A stretch of DNA of 64,000 bases, taken from contig OX465110.1 of the NCBI GenBank assembly GCA_949987565.1, positions 17,400,394 through 17,464,393 on the forward strand. Reading direction: 5' to 3'. Of the stretch, positions 34,001 through 42,625 are shown piece after piece. Numbering within the stretch: position 1 is the stretch's first letter; every line of letters begins with the position of its first letter. This stretch comes from Luidia sarsii. Taxonomy: Eukaryota > Echinodermata > Asteroidea > Paxillosida > Luidiidae. A program made the position numbers and the translations under genes. Under the pieces are notes generated by a model. It ran no database searches and had not been told where the DNA came from. It worked only from the letters and a program-made list of their open reading frames with translations.

Positions 34001-37000
34001 AGGAGATATTTAAAAAAAAAAAAGTTGCATAGAAAATTTCCCAGCCAGGTTTGACTGAATTATTCAAAATGTCCCCGGTACATTTTCCGGACCTTTGTTT
34101 GAAAAAGGTTACATTACAACTTTTGTGTGATACTTGAAATTTATGCGCAGCGTTGTTTGCATCTGATTGAAAAATGGGGGAGGGGTGTGATGCCTGGAGA
34201 TATACGACAATGACGCTGGTGTTGTTTGGATCAGTCTTTTAACAACAAAATCGGTCCTACTGTACCTGTTCAAGAATGCTTGTACGGCCCAGTACAGACA
34301 CGCTGCGGTTCTTCATGAACGACTGGAAGGAAGCACAGAGAAATGACGAAAAAAATGCAATGAGAGAATTGAAAACAAATAGTAACTGGACGCGACACTT
34401 ACGGGGCAGCCATGGCACTTTAAACGAGCAAACACCACTGCACATGAAGAACAACAACATAGATATATAACATGATGCTTGCGTCGAGGAGAATGTAATT
34501 CAATGAGGCTTTTACCTGCTCGACATAAGTGCAGAGATGTCTGCACTAGAAAGTGGGAGTTGCGGGTTCGAATCCCGCTTGAGCTACCTGATTTGTTTTC
34601 ATCAGGCATCGCGCAAAGCACTGAGCACTCAGTGTTTATCACATCGAGAAGAGCCAACTCTCATTGAAAAACAACAACCGACAACAACAACAACAACTTT
34701 CAATGAGGTTTTGCCCTTGCTCGATGTTATAAACACTGAGTGCTCAGTGCTTTGCCCGGTGCGACTCCAGAATTCTAGTACGAACGTCTTAACCACTGGA
34801 CCACCGAGCTGGTCTAGGTCATATGGTAGATTCGAATAATGTATAGTGGCGTAATGTATAGCAATATTTTTTATCAGGCACCGGGCAAAGCACTGAGCGC
34901 TCAGTGTTTATCACTTTTAAAATTCATGTATTGCAGGTCATTTTAGTCAGTGAGCAGTTTGGAATTTTTTTTTGTTTTTACTCCCCCCCCCCAAAAGACA
35001 CAATTCTGGCCAGACTGAACATTAACGACTGGGAACAACCATTCGTAAGGGAAGGTGGGGTGGAATGCGTGAGGGAGGTTAGGATGAGGGGGAGGTTGGG
35101 GTGAGGTTTTGCTCCGCCGTACCTCATGAGCCTCCTTGGCCTGCTGAAAGAGGTCCAGATTAGCCTGCTCCAGAGGGTACTGCTTGGTAATCCTCTCCTT
35201 GAAGAACTTGAAAACCTGCAACGATTGAGCCCGGGGGGAGAATTACCGATAATAATTCAAAATATGCATGTTCATAAATTCAGATTATTAAACCAACATG
35301 TACATGTATCAATGGCAGACAGTTGCTTCCACAGATGGCCAGCCTTATGCCATTCAGTTTCATGCAAAATGAATGCAAATCAGTCCCAGTCTTTACCAGG
35401 GAAAAAAGGGACGGCCCTATATGTATACGGTATGTAACTTTGCAGAACTGCACTGACTCCCCCACACCATAGCTGCCAATCTACCGGTATCTTAAAGGAA
35501 AGACCCGGTAGCAATACTTTTGCTAAAAAAGAGGAATCACAGAGCAAACTACATTGTAAATAGGAATACTTAGGAATACGGTTCATTGCCTAAAGAGGCA
35601 ACAAATTTCCCATTCTGGCACGTCTGGCAACTTGTGCCCTGATCAGGAAACCTTTACAATCCTGTAGAATTGTTTCCAAATTTGAAAACCTATGAGTAGT
35701 TTCCAGATAAGGAAACATGTGTCACATGACAATGTTTCCAAAAAAGGAAACACTGGTTATGTTTCCTGATCAGGAAACACATGTCACATGACAATGTTTC
35801 CAAAAATGAAAACACTGTGTATGTTTCCTGATTGGGAACATTTGCCTTGAAAATGGTTCCTTATCAGGGAACACTATGTTTTTGTTTCAAAAGAGGGAAA
35901 CATCTACGACTACGGTATCCAAAAATCAAGCATTTCGGATACAAAAAACTCACATGCTTACATATATACATGTATTTCCGTAACAAAAAGATTCATGCAA
36001 ACCTGTGCAAAATGTATGCAAATCCATGTAAATTTATGCAAATGTATGGTTAACTCACAGAAGATGCAAGAGTTTTTTCCAGTCCTTTGAACTCCACCTT
36101 GCCCTGCTCATCCACGCCGTCATATTTGCACCTGTAAAAATGCACCTGGTTGCTCTGTGGAAATGGCCACCCAAAAAAATAGGGGAGAAAAAAGAAAAAG
36201 ACGAATGACCGAGAAGAAATAGGGGTCTTCTGAACCTCAATGGTAGGCCTACCCTCTCCGACAGAGAGCAGGAGTGGCGGGTTCGAATCCCGCCTGAGCT
36301 GCCTGAATCTTTTCTCATCAGGCAACTGGGTAAAAGCACTGATCAGCACACAGTCCTGAACACATCAAACAGGGCACACCCTAAACGAATTCTCGACTCT
36401 GATTGACCGACCGGTGGGCTCGGGCACTATGAAAATCTCAACTGTGAAAATTGGGTGAGTATCTCATGCTGCCATGAAAAAACCAAATTCGTAGTGATTT
36501 CACGGACCCTCTTGAAGTGCAGTTGTGGTCTGGTCTGCAGAATTCTACACCACAGGCTTGTGCATTGCAGCCATTTACCAGCAAGAATGTGGCCTTGAGT
36601 AGACCACACCGGTGAAATTGCCATGAGAAGCTGGTGGAGAGCATCTTGAGCATGAACAATTTTCTTTTCACGGGCAACGTGACATTTCCCACCCTACTTT
36701 CAGGGTTTTGGATGTTGACAGTGTGGGGCTTTACCTTGAAGCGCTCCTTCAGCATCTGCTTCAGCATCTGCAGCTTGCCCGGCGCCAGCGGGTTGGCGTC
36801 CACAAAGTCCTGGTGATGCTTCTTGGGCACCTCCTCCAGGAAGCTGGACTCACGGATCATGAAGAGCGCTGCAGGTGGGAAGCAAAAAAAAATAAAAAAT
36901 AAAAAAATTAGAAATTCCAAAAAAAAAATATAAAAAATTAGGAGGGACGTGGGCTTCCATCCAATCAGGACCTTTCTCATACTTAAGGCATAATTATGCC

Positions 37001-40000
37001 TTTGAGAAAGGTGCTGCCTTTGAGACAGGTGAAAGGGCCTGCCTTTGAGAAAGGTGCTGCCTTTGAGAAAGGTGCTGCCTTTGGGAAAGGTGCTGCCTTT
37101 GAGACAGGTGAAAGGGCATACCTTTGAGAAAGGTGCTGCCTTTGAGAAAGGTGCTGCCTTTGAGAAAGGTGCTGCCTTTGAGAAAGGGCCTGCCTTTGAG
37201 AAAGGTGCTGCCTTTGAGAAAGGTCCTGCCTTTGAGAAAGGTCCTGCCTTTGAGAAAGGTCCTGCCTTTGAGAAAGGTCCTGCCTTTGAGAAAGGTCGTA
37301 ATGTCAGAAAGGAGTTTGCAACATTTACAAATATCACGATGTCGATATAAAAAACCAAATATTACACGTCGAGTAGGGCAAACCATCGTTGAATTAAATT
37401 CTCACCGATGCAAATTTACATCTTTCACTGAATGCAGTACAAGCTGCTATCTAAATTTGAGGTACCAGCTGTGGTGGGATCGGAAAGTTTTTCAAGCCAA
37501 AAGGCCACACAAAGCTCTGACCAAGCCCTGGGCCTATCCTAAGCCGTCGGCCGTTTGGGGTCGTGGAAGCGGGCTGTGACTCACAGTTGAAGTTGTCCTT
37601 GCGGTAGGCACCGTGCATGATCTCCATCTCGGTGACGGACAGGCCATGGATCCAGCGGTAGTCCGAGGCGATAGAGTCGGGCACCTCCGTCTGGCTGGGT
37701 ATCCAGCCACAACGCTCACTGTGCGCCCGGTACCCAGTACAAGAGGGGGAGGGAAAGGGGGAGAACTGATAAAGCAGTGGGCTCCAGATATCTGCGAGAC
37801 CCTTGGAGATCGAGTCTCGTGATTTCAGCCTCACATAGCTGCCAACCTATCTTAAAGGAAATTAGGAATACTTTACTGCTTTAAAAAAAAAAGAGGAATC
37901 ACAGAGCAAACTACATAGGAATGCGTGTGTATTTCTAAACCAACAATCAGAATCTGTTGTCAAGAGCTTATCAGAAGTGATACATCTTTACCCCCCAAAA
38001 GAGGAATGATTCCTCCAAAATAGGACTGGTTGGCAGCTATGGCGTGTAACTGCACTGCATGGACTGGTGGGATTGGATGCTTTGCATGGTGGAAAGTTAC
38101 ATGATGCAGTTTTCTACCAAGCACAACCAAACCAGCCATGCTAAAACAAAATAACTCCCTGTGCATTTAATTACCCGACCAACCATGCATTTTTATTGTG
38201 CAAGCAATAAATTAGCATATAACAAAAAATCAAAACAACAATAAACATGTGAATAAATAGCTGCCCAAAAGAACATGCATAATGCATGAGGGTTATATTA
38301 TCATAATTTGAATATTATGTTTGCTTTAATGAGATGAGAGCATGCATAAAGCAAATGTTTGAATCAAATTTTTGTCTACCGGTACTTGATGGGTTTTTTC
38401 AGTGCTGAGAAAAGAAACAAACAAAAAACAGCATCAAGACTGCAAAACAAACAAACATAAGATATGTGGCTGTAAGAGACTTGCAGATAAAAACAGACGA
38501 AGAGATTTTTTTTTTTAGAACGACACTGTGAGCAACCTGAAGCAAGACACCGCTACAACTGAGCTTTGAGGTTAACACATAAGAGGGCAAAGGGCAAAGA
38601 GCAAAGAGCAAAGGGTGGAAGCACGGTAAAACTAATAGGCCTAAAGCTTTGGTGGGAGGTAGTTGTGAAAGGAAGGAACCCAATTCTGGGTCTACTGGTC
38701 TTTCCCTAGCAGACCACTACTCAGCGTTTGCCCTTTTTCTCAAAAGGCAAAAATTGTAGCAAAACTAATAAGGACCTATCAAATTACCAAACTGCAAAAC
38801 ATGACACAGTAAGATGGCTCTTGAAGCTCTGATTTAAAATCTTTGAGCTCTGGAGCAAATGACAATGGGGTGAAATTTCCTGAGGTCTTTGAAAATTTCA
38901 AATGTATTACAAAATGAGCATCAATCATAGATTTTGTCAAACCAGTTCCTCTTTTTTCCAATCCAGTCCAAACTGGTTCCTATTAGTATTATTCCAAACG
39001 GGTGCTAACTTTTTCCAAACCAGGTTCCTCATTAATCCAAACTGATTCCTCTTTTTTGCAATCCGGTTCCTCTTTCCTTCCTACACAGATACATGCAAAG
39101 TGAATGAACAACGTGCTTATCTCATCACCTCGGCAAGCAACAATCAATTTTTTGGGGGCGACAATCTTTTTTTTTTGGGGGGGGGGGGGAAACTTGTGTT
39201 TCTGTGGCAATTGATGAAGCATGCAGAGAAGGAGTGGCTAAAACCTTGCATGGGATTCCTGAAAAACAGATTCGTGTCCTACCCTGGAACGGTTCCAAGA
39301 GAACCCAGCAGTGGAAAGAGAGAAGGGCTGTAACATGAATAAACCAGAGATGGGGAAGAGAGCACAAAACAGTCAGACAAAAAAAGGAGAGGAGAAAAAA
39401 AAACCTTGACACTAATCGTCAACATCTGAAGCCAACAGAGTGCGAATTTCCTCCAAGGTATCATCAAACTGCATCAAACGCCTTTCAGTCATTGAAACAA
39501 ACGTTGTAAACTGTCTCCTGAGTCCTGACTATAAACTGTCGAACGTGTCAAAAATCAAGGTTTTTATGAGGGGGCCAAAAATGACTGCAACTAGTCTACC
39601 AAAAGTCCGATCCATGTCAGAGGGCTCTCAGATATCTGAGGAGTCATATTCAGAGAAATCTGGGAAAAAGTGATTTTGGGACAAAAACTTAAAAATTTGA
39701 CAGGAGCGGACCTGTCGAACATGTCAAAAATTGGGCCAAAAATCAAGTTTTTTTGAGTGGGCCAAAAATTAATTCAACCGGTCTACTGAAAGTCTGATCC
39801 ATGTCAGAGGGCTGTCAGATACTGATTTTGGGTCGAAAACTGAAAAATCTGACAGGATGACTAAAGCATACAAATTTCACAAAAAAACGATGTTGAAAAA
39901 AAAATGGCAAAGAAAACTTTAGATGATGGCCTCCCCAAATAGTCAACTTACCGTACTTACCGTACCTAAAAGTTTTCTTTGCCATTTTTCGTCATTCATT

Positions 40001-42625
40001 TTCTCTTATGCATTACAAGAGAAAATTGTCAATGACAGATTTTTCCAAAAATTCAAACCCAAACAAACTATACACCAGTGGAAAGAGTATGAAATTAACT
40101 GTATTATGATACAAGAAAATCTAAAATATCATAAACCATATCAACAGAACAGTGAATGAGATATCGCCATTATTTTCACAAACCTCAAACTGGACCATGG
40201 AATTTCGCGTACCGGTAGTTCGGGATTTGCAGCTTTTCTGCATCCTACAGGAAATCCTGTAACTCGGCAGATATGGGTTCAGCTAATTTAAGCTGCTGAT
40301 TAGGCCATAAGGCTGTCGTGTATACGGTAGAACTTCCTGCATATACATGAGTTTGATATTTTTTGTCACATCTTATGGACTATTGTTCATTCAGGTACAT
40401 ATGTTATACAGTATAAACCAAAAAACTAAACAGAGTGTGAGCAAGGGGGGGATAACCCTGGCGGTTTGCCAGCAGTGGTGGCTTGGGTCACTGACCTCGT
40501 CAAGTTGAGAAAGAAGGGCATGATGTTGTCTTGGTAACATCTGTCAATCTCCCCCAGGCATGTCCGCAGTGTCTCCTCTGTCGTAGTATCTTTGGGCACA
40601 CCCTTAAAAAAAGAGAAAAAAAGGGAGACAGGGAATGAACATTTTTGTAACTATGAAAACAGACACATTTTTGCATGAATATTACATTCTTATTTATTTA
40701 CCGGTATTTATTTTACTTTTTTATTTACCCTGTATCATTACACTCAAATTCTATTTCAATCAAATTTTCAAAAATGTCAGCAAAGGCTACTTCGAGTATG
40801 AAATATACACTGCTAAAAGCTGAGAAATAATCTGAAAATGGTGGATTTAGTTCACAGCCAAATACACACTTCAGTTTAATATGTCATACATATCCACATA
40901 CAGTTAACTTCAGTATCTAGACTGCTATATACAGTCAAAGAAACCAGAAATAATAATACTAATTATAATAATTGGCATCTCTGCGAAAACTCTGATGTTA
41001 TGGAATGATATAATTGATGTGTGTTAACCTGCAAATGAGTACAGGTAAAAAGAAAAGAAAAAAAGAGTCGGATGTATTGAATTTGTGACCTAAGATGGCG
41101 TAATGGGGCATCTACTCCAAAAGTCCATTTTGAAAGTCAAATTATTGTCAGAATGGATTTTTATTTTTTGGAATTTTCAGAAAGCTTATGTCTTGTATGT
41201 GTAAGGAAATCATCTGTCCGAAGGATTTTTTCAACAAAACTCTGTAAATATTGAAAAATCTGCGAATTCATAAGTGTGTCTACGTGTACAATGCATTTAG
41301 TGTAGGCGCGCTGTATGCATGACCTCAAACTTTAAAGCCGTTTTTCTTGAAAAACGGTTTCCGTCATATATCTCTTAATAAAGTACTCTTTCCAGTGGTG
41401 GGAAAATCTCGAAAACTCAAATTTGGACGAGAATCCTCATTATGCTGTACCGAGTCACGTTGATAAAATTACGTCTTTGTCAGCATTCCTGGGTTTCCAC
41501 TTACCCATCGAAGGTCGCAGTCCACCAAGTGAAGCCGCCTCTTCTCGCACCATACACGGAGATCGGGAAACACCTACAGACAGATGATCAAGCCAACAAA
41601 CAAACAAATGGTAAAAATAATACCACAATGCCGCAACTCAGTCTTGTGCTGAACTGTGCTGAATAAGTTGGTCTTGTCAATACCTCTGTATTTTTCTCAT
41701 TCTTTATTTCACACTGGTACCTGATGATCTTTAAATTCGAGGTACCCGGTTCACAAATTACCTGACACTATAAACTAAAGACCAAATATTATCTCTCTTT
41801 TTTTCATTGAGTCACCAGTAAAGCATATCGAGTCCGAGTCCATGCTGAGCCAGTTGATTTGAGTCTGAGTCTGAGTCATCCAAATTGGAACCGGATGGGA
41901 ATTTCCTCTATCTTTTGAAAGGGCTCTAAATGCTCTGTCACCCTCTTGTATACAATTTGTAAATATGAATTGACATTCGATCGTAATATTTTATAAACTT
42001 TTAATATTTTTTTTAATGTTTTTTAATGTATAATGTTTATGTTTTAATGTTTAATGTTCAATGTTTTTAATATGCAGGGCCCCAATGGAAATCAGTTTTA
42101 AAACTGTTTGGGCATACCCTGGGTTAAGAAACGAAATAAATAAAATCTGTTATATAACATCAGGCCTTCCACATTTTTGATTTTCGCAATTTTTGGCTAT
42201 TTCAGTCAGTAAAACAGTTTGGAACGTTACGGCAGTCGTCCGTGTGGTTCCCTGACCTGCTTGTATTTCGTCAGCATTGCAGGCTGGTTGAACCAGTCTA
42301 TTAGCTGATAGTCTGGTTCCAAGAGCTAAACATCCTGACAAATACTGTTAAGTCAGGGAACCACACGGACGACTGCCGTAACAACAGCCACTGCGTTTTT
42401 TGTTTTAGTCAATATCTTTACCTCTTTGACGAGGACCTCACGCTCGGCGTGGAAATCGCGGAAGGTGGAGGAGACGAAGATGCGGACCGTCTTCCAGCCG
42501 GACCGGCGGATGACCAGGTCCTTGTCCTTGTTGCGCTGAATGTCGATGGTGCGATTGACCTGGTCCCACATGGTGTTGATGTCGGACTGGTAGCTGACGG
42601 CGGCATTGGACGACCCACAACCCAT
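19093..42625 (-). CDS. DUF4062-NACHT-TPR STAND NTPase (TPR protein DDB_G0287407-like / nephrocystin-3-like), complete
   Basis: I read 24 exons: 42625-42422, 41573-41505, 40602-40496, 37718-37585, 36868-36735, 36145-36059, 35215-35123, 34322-34266, 33407-33271, 32124-32013, 31091-30984, 29463-29290, 28621-28434, 27922-27744, 26625-26466, 26040-25920, 25149-25021, 24142-24021, 23510-23381, 22488-22372, 21410-21267, 21120-21037, 20576-20418, 19200-19093. Total 3057 nt, 1018 residues, all junctions in phase. The start MGCGSS is an N-myristoylation motif with a neighbouring palmitoylatable Cys. A DUF4062 domain follows (VRIFVSSTFRDFHAERE from residue 47). Walker A is GGPGTGKSS (Lys319) and Walker B LIIVIDALNQ (Asp410), then a helical region and C-terminal TPRs ending in FGPDHPQT. 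A splice acceptor just before the ATG suggests a 5' non-coding exon. Such proteins are signal-transducing switch NTPases; the ligand and pathway are unknown. A skipped phase-0 exon cannot be excluded. Confidence 0.9.
19290..19505. repeat. Dispersed repeat ATAACCACTTCGCGCCG, copy 1
   Basis: Same ordered blocks as 28735-28940: ATAACCACTTyGCGCCG, TTGGAGCGCCG, GGGCACTGCTTTTGTC, AAAGGCTCTTTGCAGCC, AATATGCAGCA, AAAAGCCACACAGA, GTGCCAGGTTTGACTC. Both copies lie in STAND gene introns. Confidence 0.8.
19525..19770 (+). mobile_element. LINE retrotransposon 3' fragment (reverse transcriptase ORF C-terminus)
   Basis: The frame from 19537 gives IGHVLRKDPSDDC, then GRRKRGRPKTTWRRMVE and DRPQWKADVLALCASWH with a stop. 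IGHVLR...RGRPKxTWRR...DRxxWxxxVxALC is the standard carboxyl end of RTE/CR1-type LINE reverse transcriptases. Only the last 76 residues are present, so the copy is 5'-truncated and dead. It is in the last intron of the STAND gene, opposite strand. Confidence 0.85.
20135..20232 (-). repeat. SINE-A fragment (tRNA-derived)
   Basis: On the minus strand GACTTGAACCC-complement (B box GGTTCAAGTCC) and CCAGTGGTTT/ACCAGAGGT blocks match the SINE-A body at 26864-26945. It appears as two inverted half-copies meeting at about 20185. Confidence 0.6.
20620..21005. repeat. GGGA/GGCA purine-rich array in STAND intron 22
   Basis: Irregular GGGAGGGAGGC and GGCAGGCAG units covering nearly all of the intron between exons 21120-21037 and 20576-20418. 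Long proline/serine/leucine reading frames across it are artefacts. Confidence 0.93.
21770..22255. repeat. 21-bp minisatellite (CATTCTGCAGTCCATCAAGAA)
   Basis: About 22 near-identical units in STAND intron 20. Because 21 is divisible by three, at least three frames stay open (ILQSIKN, NVLDGLQ and FLMDCRM repeats); none has a start, splice or homology signal of a gene. Confidence 0.95.
22570..23175. repeat. Polypurine (GAGGA)n tract in STAND intron 19
   Basis: About 600 nt of GA-rich sequence on the plus strand, so polypyrimidine in the pre-mRNA of the minus-strand gene. Two 45-nt sub-blocks around GAAGAGATAGGGGAGGAGG are tandem copies. Confidence 0.95.
23630..23735 (-). repeat. Single inverted monomer of the 90-bp satellite
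   Basis: In reverse complement it reads ACTGATACCATGGACTGTGC, AGATACAGTGACCCTATTCA and GAGTGTACACAGT...GTGGGC, the unit of the array at 27070-27700, but isolated and in opposite orientation. Confidence 0.8.
23795..23945 (+). repeat. SINE-B copy (tRNA-derived)
   Basis: A B box GGGTTCGAATCC is followed by AGCTGCC, poly-T and GCAACTGGCCAGAGCAGTAAGCACTCAGT, the same tail as at 34540 and 36270. Confidence 0.7.
24222..24990. repeat. GAGGTCTCAGTCTTGGGCATT minisatellite
   Basis: About 770 nt of 18-24 bp units in STAND intron 17, the inverted equivalent of the ACSF3 intron 1 array. It fills most of the intron and starts about 30 nt from the exon 17 donor. Confidence 0.93.
25260..25381. mobile_element. 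Short MITE with TAGGCCGTGTC inverted ends
   Basis: Ends TAGGCCGTGTCAAGAACGGGC and GCCCGTTTCGGACACGGCCTTA are inverted repeats, and the inner CTATGGCTAGGGCTATGGTC and GACCTAGCCCTAGCTCTAGA pair too. About 122 nt, non-coding, in STAND intron 16. Confidence 0.8.
25435..25815. repeat. Polypurine tract in STAND intron 16
   Basis: GA-rich plus strand with AGGAGG, GAAGAG and GGAAGA units over about 380 nt. Confidence 0.92.
26100..26340. repeat. Copy of the TTAAAGCCCxTAxGCAACA element
   Basis: GCTTAAAGCCCATACGCAACAATTGGTAAGAT and AAACAGAAATGTTCACAGAT match the start of the fuller element at 47452-47820. Confidence 0.6.
26680..26960 (+). repeat. SINE-A, fullest copy (tRNA-derived)
   Basis: A leader (GTTTGCATCTGAATGAAAATGG, GATCCCTGGAGATGTACGGC, GGTTGACTATTTTGGGAAGGCC) precedes a tRNA-like body at 26864-26945: GGGCTGGATAGCTCAGATGATAAGAGC contains an A box (TAGCTCAGATG) and GGGTGCAAGTCCC a B box. 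It ends AGTCAAAGTTTTCTTTGCC. Related copies are at 33580, 46485, 49985, 57430, 57700 and 60350. An RNA polymerase III SINE, not a tRNA gene, since no paired acceptor stem is present. Confidence 0.8.
27070..27700. repeat. 90-bp satellite, seven units, STAND intron 14
   Basis: Seven units of exactly 90 bp beginning GTGGGCCATTCAGTGAACCA and containing CTGACTGATACCAGGGACTG and ATGCAATGACCCTATTCAG. The multiple-of-three period keeps a 311-codon frame open, which is not a gene. Confidence 0.96.
28015..28424. repeat. Polypurine tract in STAND intron 13
   Basis: About 400 nt of GAGGAAGAG units beginning 10 nt after the exon 13 donor (28433-28432) and reaching to within 95 nt of exon 14. Confidence 0.95.
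28735..28940. repeat. Dispersed repeat ATAACCACTTTGCGCCG, copy 2
   Basis: Partner of 19290-19505, same strand and block order. Confidence 0.8.
28945..29185. repeat. GGCTTCGGTCACAT family, copy 3
   Basis: Reads GCTCGGGCTTAGGCTTCGGT, CAGGCGTCTAGAACCAAGCC, CAAACCACAACCTGGATTTG, GTCAGACGGAGACAAAGCC and GCCCGAGCC, the same order as at 15240 and 15665. In STAND intron 12. Confidence 0.8.
29688..29735 (+). repeat. Family 2 half-element
   Basis: One arm only: TTGAGACAGGTCCTGCTAGG, ATCAAAACGTCAGGCCCAC, TAAATTTTA. Confidence 0.75.
29955..30415. repeat. GGGTCTGGTGTGCCCAA minisatellite in STAND intron 11
   Basis: About 18 units of 24-30 bp (GTGCCCAAATTTCAATTGGG, CAACTTTCATTTAGGTCTGC, CAACTTTCCTATGGGTCTGG) arranged in a higher-order pattern of 3-4 subunits. 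Confidence 0.95.
30740..30910. repeat. CCTGACCATTCACCGGTAT minisatellite
   Basis: About eight imperfect units near 19-21 bp, starting 75 nt from the exon 11 donor. Confidence 0.88.
31630..31795. repeat. TTACGATGxATCGTAA dispersed element, copy 1
   Basis: CACAGAAACCATATG, ACTTACAACCAATCGCAAG and ATCGTATGTTGAGTTACGAT occur also at 46850-47010 and 58550-58680; internal parts are inverted repeats. MITE-like. Confidence 0.7.
32405..32880. mobile_element. TTTTCACGGTTTAGATGTTC element (MITE-like), fullest copy
   Basis: Left end TGAACATCTAAACCGTGAAAA and right end TTTTCACGGTTTAGATGTTCA are about 20-bp inverted repeats about 465 nt apart. The interior shares AAGGCCACATTCCTGGTAG and GCAGCT/GACATAGAGGT-type blocks with 55870-56240. 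No ORF. Confidence 0.82.
33098..33195. repeat. Family 2 foldback element, compact copy
   Basis: TAAAATTTAGTGGGCCTGAC, GTTTCGATCCTAGCAGGACC, TTTGAGAAAGGTCCTGCTAG, GATCGAAACGTCAGGCCCAC and TAAATTTTA run in that order: an almost perfect palindrome of nearly 95 nt. Confidence 0.92.
33580..33735 (-). repeat. SINE-A copy (tRNA-derived)
   Basis: On the minus strand GGGCTGGATAGCTCAGATGG (A box) and GGTTCAAGTCC (B box), flanked by GACTATTTGGGAAGGCC-like leader. Direction opposite to the copy at 26680. Confidence 0.78.
34535..34665 (+). repeat. SINE-B copy (tRNA-derived)
   Basis: GCGGGTTCGAATCCCGC (perfect B box GGTTCGAATCC) then GAGCTACCTGATTTGTTTTC, ATCAGGCATCGCGCAAAGCA and CTGAGCACTCAGTGTTTATC. 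Related: 23795, 34695-34820 (inverted), 36250. Confidence 0.78.
34695..34820 (-). repeat. SINE-B inverted copy with A box
   Basis: Reverse complement reads AGCTCGGTGGTCCAGTGGTT (A-box region), AAGACGTTCGTACTAGAATT, CTGGAGTCGCACCGGGCAAA, GCACTGAGCACTCAGTG. It faces the copy at 34535, giving a natural inverted pair. Confidence 0.72.
35690..35905. repeat. GGAAACAxxTGTCACATGACAATGTTTCC array
   Basis: About five imperfect palindromic units around GTTTCCTGATCAGGAAAC and TGTCACATGACAATGTTTCC in STAND intron 6. Confidence 0.85.
36250..36365 (+). repeat. SINE-B copy (tRNA-derived)
   Basis: GGCGGGTTCGAATCCCGCC followed by TGAGCTGCCTGAATC and the AAAGCACTGATCAGCA tail. Confidence 0.75.
36420..36735. 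repeat. TTTTCACGG-type element, degraded copy touching exon 5
   Basis: Blocks ACCAGCAAGAATGTGGCCTTG, AGACCACACCGGTGAAAT and TTTTCACGGGCAACGTGACA match 1735-2100. Its right end lies within about 15 nt of the STAND exon 5 donor (36734). Confidence 0.65.
36965..37300. repeat. TTTGAGAAAGGTxCTGCC 18-bp array in STAND intron 4
   Basis: About 17 units of 18 bp plus interspersed GACAGGTGAAAGGGC. The unit equals the inner arm of family 2 elements. Confidence 0.94.
37850..40490. other. STAND intron 3, mostly unique AT-rich DNA
   Basis: A long intron with poly-A and poly-G runs and an imperfect tandem duplication of about 190 nt at 39520-39860 (GTCAAAAATCAAGGTTTTTA, TCCGATCCATGTCAGAGGGC repeated). No coding exon recognised here besides the flanking ones. 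Confidence 0.6.
41090..41460. repeat. CTGTxCCGxGTCAC element, degraded copy
   Basis: TGTGACCTAAGATGGCG, TCCGAAGGATTTTTTCAACA, ACTCTTTCCAGTGGTGGGAAA and TCCTCATTATGCTGTACCGA match, in order, blocks of the element at 63429-63887. In STAND intron 2. Confidence 0.7.
42226..42382. mobile_element. 157-bp element with perfect 31-bp inverted termini
   Basis: Positions 42226-42256 and 42352-42382 are exact inverted repeats (GTTACGGCAGTCGTCCGTGT... and its complement). The interior has smaller inverted motifs (CTGGTTGAACCAG, TAGCTGATAGTC). It sits 39 nt inside STAND intron 1 from the exon 1 donor. Confidence 0.9.

Noticed and set aside
34550..34590. Candidate tRNA T-arm GCGGGTTCGAATCCCGC
   Set aside because: The perfect B box is embedded in a repeated SINE-B body at 36270 and 23850 without a full cloverleaf.
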